52,402 bases of DNA from an uncultured bacterium (GCA_903927265.1 CAIYMF010000270.1:1-52402), one strand, 5' to 3'. Positions 14,831 to 22,931 are shown, counted from the first letter of the stretch. A program made the numbers and translations. Notes: generated from the letters alone by a model not told the origin.

Positions 14831-15213
14831 GCACGCTCAAGGAAGTGCTCGCGGTTGAGGATGACGCGCACGATTTCTCCATGCGCGATCAGCGTCTCGC
14901 CATCGGAATCGTGCCGCACTGCTTCAATCTCGAAGGTGATGATGCGCCCATCGGTCGCGACTACCGTCGCACGCGCCGTGACCGTCTGTCCGACTGGTGA
15001 GGGCTGCACGTGCTCGATCTGAATGCGCGTACCCACGCACACGTCAACCTCGCGAATTCCTGACCCGACCGCGGCCATCGTGGCGGCCTCACACCACGCG
15101 ATGATGCGCGGAGTAGCCAGCACCTCAACGGTGCCGCTCTCAAGCGCTACCGCAGTGTCGTTCTCGGTGACAGTTCGAGTGACTTCACCGGACATCCCCA
15201 CAATCACAGGCAT
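14809..15213 (-). CDS. thioesterase, fluoroacetyl-CoA thioesterase (FlK)-like hotdog protein
   Basis: A 134-aa hotdog-fold protein resembling FlK-type thioesterases: SGEVTRTVTENDTAVALESG at the start, EVLATPRIIAWCEAATMAAV (catalytic helix with Glu and the family T/P-x-M/I-x-x-x-E spacing), then GTRIQIEHVQPSPVGQTVTA. It should hydrolyse a small acyl-CoA thioester in the cytosol; the substrate cannot be told here. I chose ATG 15213 because TACGCT ends six bases before it; GTG 15219 would add two codons. It is transcribed alone, between the convergent GNAT gene and pilT. Confidence 0.75.
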   Translation of the reverse strand: MPVIVGMSGEVTRTVTENDTAVALESGTVEVLATPRIIAWCEAATMAAVGSGIREVDVCVGTRIQIEHVQPSPVGQTVTARATVVATDGRIITFEIEAVRHDSDGETLIAHGEIVRVILNREHFLERAQASGKA

Positions 15214-15219
15214 GGCCAC

Positions 15220-15225
15220 AGCGTA
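15220..15225 (-). promoter_or_regulatory. -10 box of a leaderless promoter for the thioesterase
   Basis: TACGCT on the minus strand, separated by GTGGCC from ATG 15213. It decides the start over the GTG at 15219. Confidence 0.45.
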
Positions 15226-15260
15226 GAGCCACTGCGCGCTCAGACGCGAGCGTGCCGGTA

Positions 15261-16400
15261 CTACTTGAGCAAGCCCAGTCGACGCAGTTCAACGGTGAGG
15301 TCGTGGGGGCTTGTCGAGGCCTCCATGGCATCGTCGAGCGTGATCACCCCATCGCGGACCAGATCTGTGAGGTGCTGGTCGAAGGTCTGCATCCCGTAGA
15401 AGTCGCCCTCGGCCACGATTTGGCGAATCGTGTTGGTCAGATGTGGGTCAACGATCGCCTCGGCAATACGTCCGGTGTTCACCGCAACTTCCATCGCGAC
15501 ACAACGACCTTGCCCATCGGCCCGCGGCACCAGCCGCTGACATACAACGCCGCGCAACGCGCCGGCAAGCGCCGTGCGTACCTGCTGCTGTTCGTGCAAT
15601 GGGAAGAAGTCGATGACGCGCGCCACCGTTTCTTGTGCGTCGACTGTGTGCAAGGTCGAGAACACCATGTGACCGGTCTCGGCCGCGGAAATCGCCGCGC
15701 GCACTGTTTCGGTGTCGCGCATCTCGCCGATGAGAATGACGTCGGGGTCTTGGCGCATCGCAGCGCGCATCGCCGTGGTGAAGTCGTCGGTATCGACGTG
15801 AACTTCGCGCTGATTGACCATGCCCATCTTGTCGCTGTGAATGACTTCGATGGGGTCTTCGAGGGTCATGATGTGCACGTCGCGATGCTCGTTGACGTGG
15901 TCGATCATGCCGGCCAGGGTCGTGGTCTTTCCCGAACCCGTCGGCCCGGTCACCAGCACCAGTCCGCGCGGTTCGAGGGCGAGTTTGCTCACCACCTCAG
16001 GCAGTCCCAATTCCGACAGTGGAATGGCGCCGATCGAAACCCGACGCATCACCAGTCCGACGGCTCCGCGCTGGACGAATGCGTTGACGCGGAAACGGCC
16101 GACGTCGTCGAGGGTGAAAGCGAAGTCGGCTTCGTGCGTGCGTTCAAAAGAATCAACCAAGTCGGGGCGAATCACTTCGCGGCACATGGCGGCGGTTTCG
16201 GCCTCGGACAGTGGGGGCGCATCGAGGGCGCGCAGGCGGCCGTCAATGCGAACGCGGGGCGGCGAACCGGCCTTGATGTGCAGGTCGCTAGCGCCGAGAT
16301 CGACCACCGAGCGCAACAGCGGATAGATCGACCGCGCCGGGGCGTCATCCACCTGAAACCCACGCAATTCGCGCAGCAGTTCGTCGGCCATATCGGTCAC
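15261..16400 (-). CDS. pilT: PilT-like type IV pilus retraction ATPase
   Basis: A 379-aa secretion-type ATPase. The N-terminal PilT domain includes GASDLHIKAGSPPRVRIDGR; the core has the Walker A motif (TGPTGSGKTTTLA, about residue 155), the Asp box (IMTLEDPIE), the Walker B-like DPDVILIGEMRD and the His box (GHMVFSTLHT). These are diagnostic for PilT. PilT depolymerises pilin to retract type IV pili. It starts at GTG 16400 (or ATG 16391) and is the last gene of a minus-strand run with a biotinyl carrier and two HD-domain proteins. No pilin, PilB or PilC genes are in view, so the rest of the machine must be elsewhere. Confidence 0.92.
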   Translation of the reverse strand: MTDMADELLRELRGFQVDDAPARSIYPLLRSVVDLGASDLHIKAGSPPRVRIDGRLRALDAPPLSEAETAAMCREVIRPDLVDSFERTHEADFAFTLDDVGRFRVNAFVQRGAVGLVMRRVSIGAIPLSELGLPEVVSKLALEPRGLVLVTGPTGSGKTTTLAGMIDHVNEHRDVHIMTLEDPIEVIHSDKMGMVNQREVHVDTDDFTTAMRAAMRQDPDVILIGEMRDTETVRAAISAAETGHMVFSTLHTVDAQETVARVIDFFPLHEQQQVRTALAGALRGVVCQRLVPRADGQGRCVAMEVAVNTGRIAEAIVDPHLTNTIRQIVAEGDFYGMQTFDQHLTDLVRDGVITLDDAMEASTSPHDLTVELRRLGLLK

Positions 16401-16439
16401 ATCGCAATATTCGGCACATCGGCCAGAAACCTTGAGCCC

Positions 16440-16661
16440 TCAGCCCGTGGGAGCAATGATCATGAGCACGTCGTCGGCCTGCACCACATCGCCCGGGGCG
16501 ACGCGGATTTCAGTAACAGTTCCGGCTGCCTCGGCCAGCACGGGGATTTCCATCTTCATCGACTCCAGCAGCACGACCATTTCGCCTTCGGCAACGGTTG
16601 CACCCACCTCAACCACCACGGAGGCGACGTTCGCCACCAACTCGCTGCAGACCTCGATCAC
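16440..16661 (-). CDS. biotinyl/lipoyl-attachment carrier protein, TB7.3-like
   Basis: A 73-aa single biotinyl domain. The modified Lys sits in ESMKMEIPV at about residue 36, flanked by the paired glycine turns GATVAEGE and GDVVQADD. It resembles the mycobacterial biotinylated protein TB7.3 (Rv3221c), encoded next to the sigH/rshA locus as here. It probably serves an acyl-CoA carboxylase, but its carboxylase partner is not adjacent. The start is GTG 16661 with GAGGAGG four to five bases upstream, the clearest ribosome site in this operon. Confidence 0.9.
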   Translation of the reverse strand: MIEVCSELVANVASVVVEVGATVAEGEMVVLLESMKMEIPVLAEAAGTVTEIRVAPGDVVQADDVLMIIAPTG

Positions 16662-16715
16662 CGGACCTCCTCATGGGGCCTACGCCCTCGCCCATCCAAC
16701 CACGGAGGGATCGAC

Positions 16716-17984
16716 CTACATCGAGTAGGCGAGATCGCGGCCAACGATGCGCGACAGCACATCAACAACCCGCGCGTCGTACACCTGCGAACTCGATAGC
16801 CGCAACCGCTCGAGAGCCTGCAGGCGTCGATCGGATTCCAGGCCACTTCCGACCAGATCGTCATAGGCGTTGCATACCGAAATGATTCGCGAGCCGAGTG
16901 GCACGTCGTCGTCGGTCGGAACCACCGGACGCACCCAGTCAGCCTGATGCTCAACGATGTCGGCGACACGCGCCAACGACGCGGTCTGTCGAATGACGGC
17001 GGCACCCATACCCGCGATGCGCCGCTGTTCTTGCGACGACACCATCGTCGTGGCACCGCCGGCAATGGGTTCTTGCAGCGAGAGCTGTCCGATGTCGTGC
17101 ATCAGAGCGGCGTACTCAAGGTCCATGAGATCTCGCTCGGACAGACCCATCTCGCGGCCAATCATCAACGACATGTGTGCCACGCGTCGCGCATGACCTG
17201 TCTCGGTGTAGCCACCGACTTCCGTCACACGAGCAAGTGAACGAATGGTCTGCAGGTACGTTGCGCGAATCGATGCGTAGCGTCGGAACGAGAACTGGGT
17301 CAACAACAGTGGAATCGCAAACACCACGAGCGACCACCACGCCATGACGTCGCCGGCAAGAGCGATCAACACTCCGGTAGCGGTAATAGCCGAACCAATA
17401 CCAATGACCGCGCGCGCTTCGTCAATAAGTGTTCGTGCGAACGGTGCACGGTCGCGTGCCGAACGCATGACCGCGGCCAGCAACGTGTCGACAGTGAAAC
17501 CGGCCACAGCGATCGCCGACATCGTCAGCGCCAGCACCGCCACGCTGTTCCACTCGCGATCGAGCAGCGGTCGGAAGAGTGCGGCGACAACGGCCGTGAC
17601 GATGACGCGCCGCGTGAATTCGTCGATGCGCATTGAACGGCCAGCAGCGAGATATGGAATGGCACCGAGCGCGGTTCCGACACTCACCACGACAACGGCC
17701 TGCGGAACACCGTAGGTCATCTGCTCGCCATCGAAGCCCGGCAGCAACGCGTACGCGAGCGCACCAGCGGCAGCAAGAGGCGCCGCCTCACGGTCACCGG
17801 GCAGGGTGATGCGAACAACTTCACCGACTGCGATGAGCACAGCGAATGCAGCCGCGATACGTGCGCCTTGAATTCCTTGTACAGCAAGCATGGCGGCTGA
17901 TGCCACGACGATGAGTCCGGCGAGAACAGCAACCGGAAGTTGGCCGCGCAACGTGGAGTCGTCAATACGACGGGGACCCATCAT
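16716..17984 (-). CDS. membrane HD-domain protein with degenerate GYP motif
   Basis: A 422-aa protein with about seven hydrophobic helices in the first 240 residues and a cytosolic HD domain after them. The HD part has GHARRVAHMSLMIGREMGL and ALMHDIGQLSLQ, so the metal-binding H...HD is there, but the HHExxDGxGYP signature of c-di-GMP phosphodiesterases is replaced by EHQADWVRPVVP. It may have lost c-di-GMP hydrolysis and act as a sensor or partner of the canonical HD-GYP protein just upstream. The start (ATG 17984) overlaps the upstream stop (ATGA), so the two are coupled and probably expressed together. Confidence 0.8.
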   Translation of the reverse strand: MMGPRRIDDSTLRGQLPVAVLAGLIVVASAAMLAVQGIQGARIAAAFAVLIAVGEVVRITLPGDREAAPLAAAGALAYALLPGFDGEQMTYGVPQAVVVVSVGTALGAIPYLAAGRSMRIDEFTRRVIVTAVVAALFRPLLDREWNSVAVLALTMSAIAVAGFTVDTLLAAVMRSARDRAPFARTLIDEARAVIGIGSAITATGVLIALAGDVMAWWSLVVFAIPLLLTQFSFRRYASIRATYLQTIRSLARVTEVGGYTETGHARRVAHMSLMIGREMGLSERDLMDLEYAALMHDIGQLSLQEPIAGGATTMVSSQEQRRIAGMGAAVIRQTASLARVADIVEHQADWVRPVVPTDDDVPLGSRIISVCNAYDDLVGSGLESDRRLQALERLRLSSSQVYDARVVDVLSRIVGRDLAYSM

Positions 17985-19480
17985 GCCGGCGGCTCACTGG
18001 CATCAGTTTCGGACTCGCGTGCAAGTCGGTATTCCAAGCCCCACAGGTCGGCCATCGCTTCATCAACTTCGGCCGCGGTGTCGGCGACGGTCGCTTCCTC
18101 AGCACGCGCCGGTGCTTCCGATGCAGCGGCCGCAAGATCGGCACCCGAGGTGGGATCGTCGTCGTCGCGTCCGTAGGTCGGAACGGAGTACGGCGACGGA
18201 TCGGCAATGGGTTCGAGACCGACCTCGCGGGTCCAGCCTTCTTCTGCGAGTGCGGCCGTCATCGCGTCAACCATGACGGGGTCGAACTGCGTGCCCCGGC
18301 AGCGATCGAGTTCGAGAATGGCGTCGTCGAGCGGGCGGGCGCCACGGTACGAGCGAGTGGTGGTCATCGAGTCGAAAGCGTCGGCGACTGCGATCACGCG
18401 CGCGAACTCAGGAATGTCGTCGCCGGCGAGTCCGAGCGGATAGCCGCGACCGTCGAGTCGTTCGTGGTGGTGGTAGATGCCTTCGACGGCCTCGCCGAGG
18501 AAGTCGAGGTCGTGGGTGATTTCGCGTCCGCGCACCGGGTGCAGTTGAATCGCAGCGAACTCGTCGTCGTCGAGTCGACCCGCCTTCTGCAGCACACGCG
18601 TGGGTACACCGAGCTTGCCCACGTCGTGCAAGATTCCGGCGTAGCGCAGTGATTGCACGCGGTCTTCGCGCATGCCAATGCGTCGGCCGATCATCACGCT
18701 CGCGCGAGCCACACGTTCGCTATGACCGCGCGTGTACGAGTCTTTAGTTTCAACGGCCTGGATGAGTGAGCGGATCGTGCTGTCGTAGGCCTCTTGTTCA
18801 GCAGCGAAGAGGGCGAACACCCACCGCGCCACTAGGAGGGGCGCGAGCACCAGCACGGCAGCGAACGGTCCGACGCCGCTTGACCATACGACCGCGAGCA
18901 GCAGACCGAAGACGGAGTAGACAAAGTAGGGAAGCGCTGAGGTGCGCATGGTGCCGGTCCAGACGCGCGCGGCCGACACCTTTTCAACCAGGCTGATGAC
19001 GCCTACAACCAGCAGTCCGTTGACCATTTCGAAGGCGGCGTTTCCGAGCAACATCGGAAGCAACACACCGCGCGGCGAGAAGCTGGTGAGTGGCGACTGA
19101 CCGCCAACCGAGACGTACACCCAACCGGCGGCGAATGCAGCGATGGCCATCTGCGCGCCGTTGAACGCGCGCTTGAGTAAGGGAAGTCGGCTGATCTCCA
19201 GAGCACTGGCCGCGCCGACGAGCGCGGCACCCCACGGGCCGAGCAGCAGTACTGACGCGATGACGATCGGCGTCGTGACCGAGACACCCACGTCACTTCC
19301 GCGGCTGACACTGCGCGACAGCGTGGTGCTCAGAGCTTCCGAACCAACGACGAGTGCGGCAAGCACCGTCACCGTAATCCAGGTATCGACCTCGCTGGCG
19401 GCGGCCAGAACGATGGCCATGCCGAGCAGAATGACGGCCACCACATAACCGCGCGCGGCAAGAGGCAACGAACGCATCAT
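17981..19480 (-). CDS. membrane HD-GYP domain protein, probable cyclic-di-GMP phosphodiesterase
   Basis: A 499-aa protein. The N-terminal half has about seven membrane helices, including FAAVLVLAPLLVARWVFALF before the catalytic domain. The HD-GYP domain is complete: GHSERVARASVMIGRR, ILHDVGKLGVP, HPVRGREIT, HHHERLDGRGYPLGLAGDDI and ADAFDSMTT. A C-terminal acidic, Ala-rich tail of about 80 residues follows. It should cut c-di-GMP to pGpG/GMP in the cytosol. I start it at ATG 19480, nine bases after AGGAGGA, rather than at 19600, because the extra 40 residues are Pro/His-rich and not conserved-looking. The operon ends with PilT, and c-di-GMP control of pili is a familiar link. Confidence 0.88.
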   Translation of the reverse strand: MMRSLPLAARGYVVAVILLGMAIVLAAASEVDTWITVTVLAALVVGSEALSTTLSRSVSRGSDVGVSVTTPIVIASVLLLGPWGAALVGAASALEISRLPLLKRAFNGAQMAIAAFAAGWVYVSVGGQSPLTSFSPRGVLLPMLLGNAAFEMVNGLLVVGVISLVEKVSAARVWTGTMRTSALPYFVYSVFGLLLAVVWSSGVGPFAAVLVLAPLLVARWVFALFAAEQEAYDSTIRSLIQAVETKDSYTRGHSERVARASVMIGRRIGMREDRVQSLRYAGILHDVGKLGVPTRVLQKAGRLDDDEFAAIQLHPVRGREITHDLDFLGEAVEGIYHHHERLDGRGYPLGLAGDDIPEFARVIAVADAFDSMTTTRSYRGARPLDDAILELDRCRGTQFDPVMVDAMTAALAEEGWTREVGLEPIADPSPYSVPTYGRDDDDPTSGADLAAAASEAPARAEEATVADTAAEVDEAMADLWGLEYRLARESETDASEPPA

Positions 19481-19603
19481 GGGCGCTGATCCTCCTGTCG
19501 GGCGATGGCTCGCCGTGAATCGAGGGCAGGTCGGCGAAATAGGGATCGGCAGCCGATGGCTTTCCACCGGATGTGTGCGCGATCCTGTGGGATGACCCAA
19601 GGG

Positions 19604-19669
19604 TCACCTCCAGGACCACGCGGCCTCGGCGCTGAGCATGCGCTCAACAGCGGCCGTGATCTTCTTCAT
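19604..19669 (-). CDS. 21-codon small ORF with near-ideal ribosome site
   Basis: MKKITAAVERML...WSWR, 21 residues, ending in TGA. The reason to list it is the ribosome site: AGAGGTGAT lies a few bases before the ATG, almost the full complement of the 16S tail, better than that of most real genes here. The peptide has a Lys-rich start, an amphipathic helix and two Trp near the end. It could be a leader peptide for the HD-GYP operon 120 bases downstream, or a small secreted or signalling peptide. I recognise no family. Confidence 0.45.
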   Translation of the reverse strand: MKKITAAVERMLSAEAAWSWR

Positions 19670-19876
19670 TGGGATATCACCTCTGGGATTAATGTCACGG
19701 GCGTCCGCTGATTAGCCCGTGCAGAATCCGCTCCGCTTGAGATGAACTAGCAATTCACAGGTAACTCGCACCCTCCGCGGACCCTTCGAGGCCAGGCCTC
19801 GCGCGATACACGTGGGGAAGTGGTGCGCCGTGGACTGCCGATCCCTACTCCGCCGCTCTGCAGTTGTGGTCAGCCC

Positions 19877-19891
19877 TGTTACTTGTGTGAC
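19877..19891. promoter_or_regulatory. TGTTAC/TGTGAC direct repeat, 9-bp period (copy 3)
   Basis: TGTTAC-TTG-TGTGAC, one base different from copies 1 and 2 but with the same period, and again followed by TCG or a near match. It lies between the HD-GYP operon (minus) and the 20138 gene (plus) and could serve either. Confidence 0.35.
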
Positions 19892-20125
19892 TCGTGTTGC
19901 TTTCGTTATCTACGTGACTAGCGGGACTGATGAGTCCAATGACACTACTGGGAGTAATGATTGTCAAGTTGAACATGGGACTAAATTGGGTTTTCCTGCG
20001 GCAAATGGGTCATGAATTCACACATGTGTGTCTGTGTGATTACTCTGCGTTAACTTTCCGACGGATTTTGCGAATGCCTCACCGGTTACCCGGCGCGCTA
20101 TCCGAGCGCGCGGGATCGGCCCCCG

Positions 20126-20131
20126 TACAGT
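20126..20131 (+). promoter_or_regulatory. -10 box of a leaderless promoter for the 20138 gene
   Basis: TACAGT ends six bases before ATG 20138; no ribosome site is present. Confidence 0.5.
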
Positions 20132-20137
20132 GGCGCC

Positions 20138-20545
20138 ATGGCGTCAGCGCCCCTCGATCCCGACCTCGTCACCGCACTACTTGCGGCGCGCGATGATGTG
20201 GCGACCACCGCATTTGACGATGCGCTGCGATCTGCCGAAGCGTCCGGACGTATCGACCCCACCACCGCGCGCGAGCTGCAGTACTGGCAACGTCGCAGCC
20301 TCGACGCTCTGGTCGACCACGCGGCCGCTGTGATTCCGGCCAGCCTTGAGGCACGCAAACGTTCCGACGCTGCCGCCCGCGAGGCCACTGCCGAGGCGCG
20401 GATGAGTTGGCATCAGGCCCGTGCACTGATGAGCGCGGGGGCCGACGAGGCAGCACCTGCCGCTGACGACCCCATCGACACCTCCGGCGCGGCAACGCGA
20501 CGTGTGGGTGCCACCGGCCTTAGCGTGGTGTCCGATGAGGACTGA
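20138..20545 (+). CDS. conserved-looking hypothetical protein, helical
   Basis: A 135-aa Ala/Asp-rich protein predicted to be mostly helical (LVTALLAARDDVATTAFDDA, then ARELQYWQRRSLDALVDHAA) with an acidic, probably disordered C-terminus. No signal peptide or membrane segment. I do not recognise a family. It begins at ATG 20138, probably as a leaderless message, and is followed 48 bases later by another gene of unknown function in the same direction, so the two may form an operon. Confidence 0.6.
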   Translation: MASAPLDPDLVTALLAARDDVATTAFDDALRSAEASGRIDPTTARELQYWQRRSLDALVDHAAAVIPASLEARKRSDAAAREATAEARMSWHQARALMSAGADEAAPAADDPIDTSGAATRRVGATGLSVVSDED

Positions 20546-20593
20546 CCACCCCGAGAGTTCACTCCCATCCGTACTTACCCCCGGAGGTCGGCG

Positions 20594-21250
20594 ATGACCG
20601 CACTGCGCCTGCTACCCGAACTTGAAGATGCGCTGCGCAGCATTCCCGGAGTACGCGCCGTCAGCGTGGTCACCGGGCCCAATGCCGAGCCCATTGAGGT
20701 ACACGTGCTGGCCACCACGGCCAAACCGGCCAAGCAGATCGTGCGCGACGTGCAGTCACTGGCCATGGCCTCGTACGGAATGGCCCTCGACCATCGCATC
20801 GTGTCGGTCGTGCAACTCGGCGATGAGCCTGAAGTTGCCACCATCGGAACCGCCGCCGCACTCACTCCCGCCATGGCGCCGCGCCCCTCGCTCACGTCGA
20901 TCACAGTGCACAGCCGCGACGGTGAGGTCGAGATCAGCGTCGCGCTCACGATCGACGGCACCGTGTTCACCGGAACGGCCACCGGGCCTGGTTCACCGGC
21001 TCACCGGGCGCGCATTGTGGCCGAGGCGTCGCTGCGGGCCGTCGACGATCTACTCGGACTTCCCTCACACGTTGATTCGGCCGCCCTCATTCCGTGTGCC
21101 GATCGCCTGGTCGCGCTCGTGGTCATCACGCTGTCGATTCCACGCGTAGGCGAGCAGGTGATGTGCGGCTCGGCGCTCGTGCGCGGAGACGACGAGGATG
21201 CCGTGGCGCGCGCTGTGCTCGCCGCAATCAACCGCCGTCTCGCTGGCTAA
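20594..21250 (+). CDS. conserved actinobacterial protein of unknown function
   Basis: A 218-aa cytosolic protein with two halves. The N-terminal ~75 residues look like a small alpha/beta regulatory fold (LEDALRSIPGVRAVSVVTGP, then EPIEVHVLATTAKPAKQIVR), and the C-terminal ~120 residues contain repeated beta strands (EVEISVALTIDGTVFTGTAT, then RLVALVVITLSIPRVGEQV). I recall similar sequences as unnamed proteins in many actinobacteria, but I know no function. The start is ATG 20594 with GGAGGT six bases upstream. It is convergent with the POT transporter gene. Confidence 0.65.
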   Translation: MTALRLLPELEDALRSIPGVRAVSVVTGPNAEPIEVHVLATTAKPAKQIVRDVQSLAMASYGMALDHRIVSVVQLGDEPEVATIGTAAALTPAMAPRPSLTSITVHSRDGEVEISVALTIDGTVFTGTATGPGSPAHRARIVAEASLRAVDDLLGLPSHVDSAALIPCADRLVALVVITLSIPRVGEQVMCGSALVRGDDEDAVARAVLAAINRRLAG

Positions 21251-21287
21251 CGTTCACTTCGCGCATCGCCGAGAGCGGCCTCGTCGT

Positions 21288-22772
21288 TCACACCACCCCG
21301 TGCATTTTGCGTCGAATCCACGGCACGCCCACGAACATCGCCACGGCGGCAGCCCCCGTGAGTAGAGCGCACCACAGGAATGTGGTCAGCGGTGCACCGC
21401 CGGTGAGCAGCCCGATGCGGGCGCCGATCGTCGCACCTACCGCGCCCGACACGAACCACAGCGCCAGCAGTTGACCCTCTGCTCCCCGCGGCGCCAGCTT
21501 CGTGGACGCCGAGAGCCCCACCGGTGTGATGCACAGTTCGGCCCACACCTGCACCATGTACACGCCCACGATCCACCAGATCGCCGCCTTGTGCCCCTCG
21601 TTCACGTAGCCGCCCACGGGCACGATGAGCATCAGGAACACCAGTGCGTTAATCGTCAGTCCGATGGCCGACTTCATCAGTGTCGACGGCGCCCGTCTTC
21701 CCAGTCGCACCCACAGCAGACCGAACAGCGGCGCGAAGAGGATGACGAACAACGGGTTGGCCGACCCAATCCACGCCGGCGGCACCGCGAAACCACCCAC
21801 GTTGAGGTCAGTGCCATCGCGCGCGAACAACGTCAGCGTCGAGCCCGACTGCTGGCCGAACAATCCGAACACGGCTGATCCGAGGAACAGCACGAGGAAG
21901 GCGGTGACACGGTCCCGCTCGACCGAACCGAGCCCGCGACGGCGAAACAGCGCCACGAAGTAGACGAACGGAACGGCGAGTGTCACCAAGCCGATGGCAG
22001 TAGCTAGGTCGCCAATCACAGGACCGTCGGGGAACACTGCGTTGAGCACCGCGGTCACCGCCACGATCACCAGCACCACGCCGCCCACCACCATCGAGGC
22101 GCGACGTCGGGCGGGCGAGTCGGCCGGACTGCCAGGAGTCGCGCCGATACCGCTGAGTCGCCGGTAGCCCGCGAGGTAGAGACCCAGCGCAATGGTCATT
22201 CCTAGGCCTGCGATGAGGAAGCCCCAGTGGAAGCCGTAGCGGTCAGCGACGTAGCCCACCAGCAGGGGTGCGGTCAGCGCGCCGATGTTGATGCCCATGT
22301 AGTAGTAGGTGAAGCCTGAGTCGCGGCGCGGGTCGGCCGGACCGTAGAGCGCGCCCACCATCACGCCCACGTTGGGTTTCAGTAGGCCGGTGCCTACCGC
22401 GATCACGAGCAAGCCAACCCACAACAGCAGGTCAACGCGCGTGGCCATCGCATAGTGGCCGCACGCGATGAGGATGCCACCCACGAGCACCGTGCGCCGC
22501 GCACCCAGCAGTCGGTCGGCGACCCAGCCGCCAGCTACCGGCAGCATTCCGACGATCGCGACGTAGGTACTGAACACCGCGATGCCCAGGCCTTCCGACA
22601 TTCCCAGGCCGCCCTCGCTCACCGGAGCGGTGAGGTACAGCACCAGAATTGCGATCATCCCGAAGAAGGAGAACCGCTCCCACATCTCCGTCAGGCACAG
22701 CGTGACGAGCCCGCGCGGGTAACCGAGTGGCACCTCGGCGCGGTCGAGATCAGCGCTCTGGGAGACCGGCAC
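21288..22772 (-). CDS. POT-family proton-coupled oligopeptide transporter
   Basis: A 494-aa major facilitator protein of the POT/PTR family that imports di- or tripeptides with protons. The signature EMWERFSFFGMIAILVLYL in helix 1 is the family's ExxERFxYYG motif. GWVADRLLGARRTVLVGGIL is the MFS loop 2-3 motif, and NVGVMVGALYGPADPRRDSG, FTYYYMGINIGAL (the second POT signature) and the usual 12-14 hydrophobic helices follow. It starts at GTG 22772. A seven-unit 11-bp repeat array lies immediately upstream, between this gene and bL37, and may be its operator. It is downstream of bL37 and rsrA-sigR on the same strand, but a terminator at 22884-22909 separates them. Confidence 0.9.
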   Translation of the reverse strand: MPVSQSADLDRAEVPLGYPRGLVTLCLTEMWERFSFFGMIAILVLYLTAPVSEGGLGMSEGLGIAVFSTYVAIVGMLPVAGGWVADRLLGARRTVLVGGILIACGHYAMATRVDLLLWVGLLVIAVGTGLLKPNVGVMVGALYGPADPRRDSGFTYYYMGINIGALTAPLLVGYVADRYGFHWGFLIAGLGMTIALGLYLAGYRRLSGIGATPGSPADSPARRRASMVVGGVVLVIVAVTAVLNAVFPDGPVIGDLATAIGLVTLAVPFVYFVALFRRRGLGSVERDRVTAFLVLFLGSAVFGLFGQQSGSTLTLFARDGTDLNVGGFAVPPAWIGSANPLFVILFAPLFGLLWVRLGRRAPSTLMKSAIGLTINALVFLMLIVPVGGYVNEGHKAAIWWIVGVYMVQVWAELCITPVGLSASTKLAPRGAEGQLLALWFVSGAVGATIGARIGLLTGGAPLTTFLWCALLTGAAAVAMFVGVPWIRRKMHGVV

Positions 22773-22800
22773 AGCACATCATGGCGCGACGGGGTCGTTT

Positions 22801-22877
22801 ATCGCGACCTGATCGCGACCTGATCGCGACCTGGACGCGAGGCGAGTGCGACCTGGGCGCGAGGAAAGTGCGAGGCA
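22801..22877. repeat. seven-unit 11-bp phased repeat array
   Basis: Seven consecutive 11-base units with no gaps: ATCGCGACCTG three times (22801, 22812, 22823), GACGCGAGGCG (22834), AGTGCGACCTG (22845), GGCGCGAGGAA (22856) and AGTGCGAGGCA (22867). Every unit has GCGA at the same place. The period equals about one DNA turn, so all the copies face the same side of the helix. It ends 28 bases before the POT start on the minus strand. Confidence 0.75.
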
Positions 22878-22883
22878 AGCAGA

Positions 22884-22909
22884 CAGCCCAGACCCGAAGG
22901 CCTGGGCTG
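22884..22909 (-). terminator. terminator hairpin after bL37
   Basis: CAGCCCAG/CTGGGCTG, a perfect eight-pair stem with a ten-base loop, 22 bases past the bL37 stop. There is no T-tract, as is common in high-GC actinobacteria. Confidence 0.55.
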
Positions 22910-22931
22910 CGCTGGATGAACGGTGCGGCAG

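Larger units (their letters stand above)
19670..20137. other. long intergenic region between the HD operon and the 20-kb genes
   Basis: This stretch of roughly 470 bases is AT-richer than its surroundings. It contains the third TGTGAC-type direct repeat (19877-19891), several GTGAC/GGACT words around 19913-19935 and a leaderless-type TACAGT before 20138. The stretch near 20020-20040 has an alternating TGTG tract. I see no RNA gene and no clear terminator. Confidence 0.4.

Noticed and set aside
15252-16799. A 515-codon open frame on the plus strand opposite pilT and the biotinyl gene
   Set aside because: It is an antisense shadow caused by GC-rich codon bias; it is His/Arg/Gly-rich and has no domain, while the minus strand has clear PilT and biotinyl motifs.
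22801-22877. CRISPR array or replication iterons
   Set aside because: Units are 11 bp with no spacers, and there are no cas or replication genes nearby.
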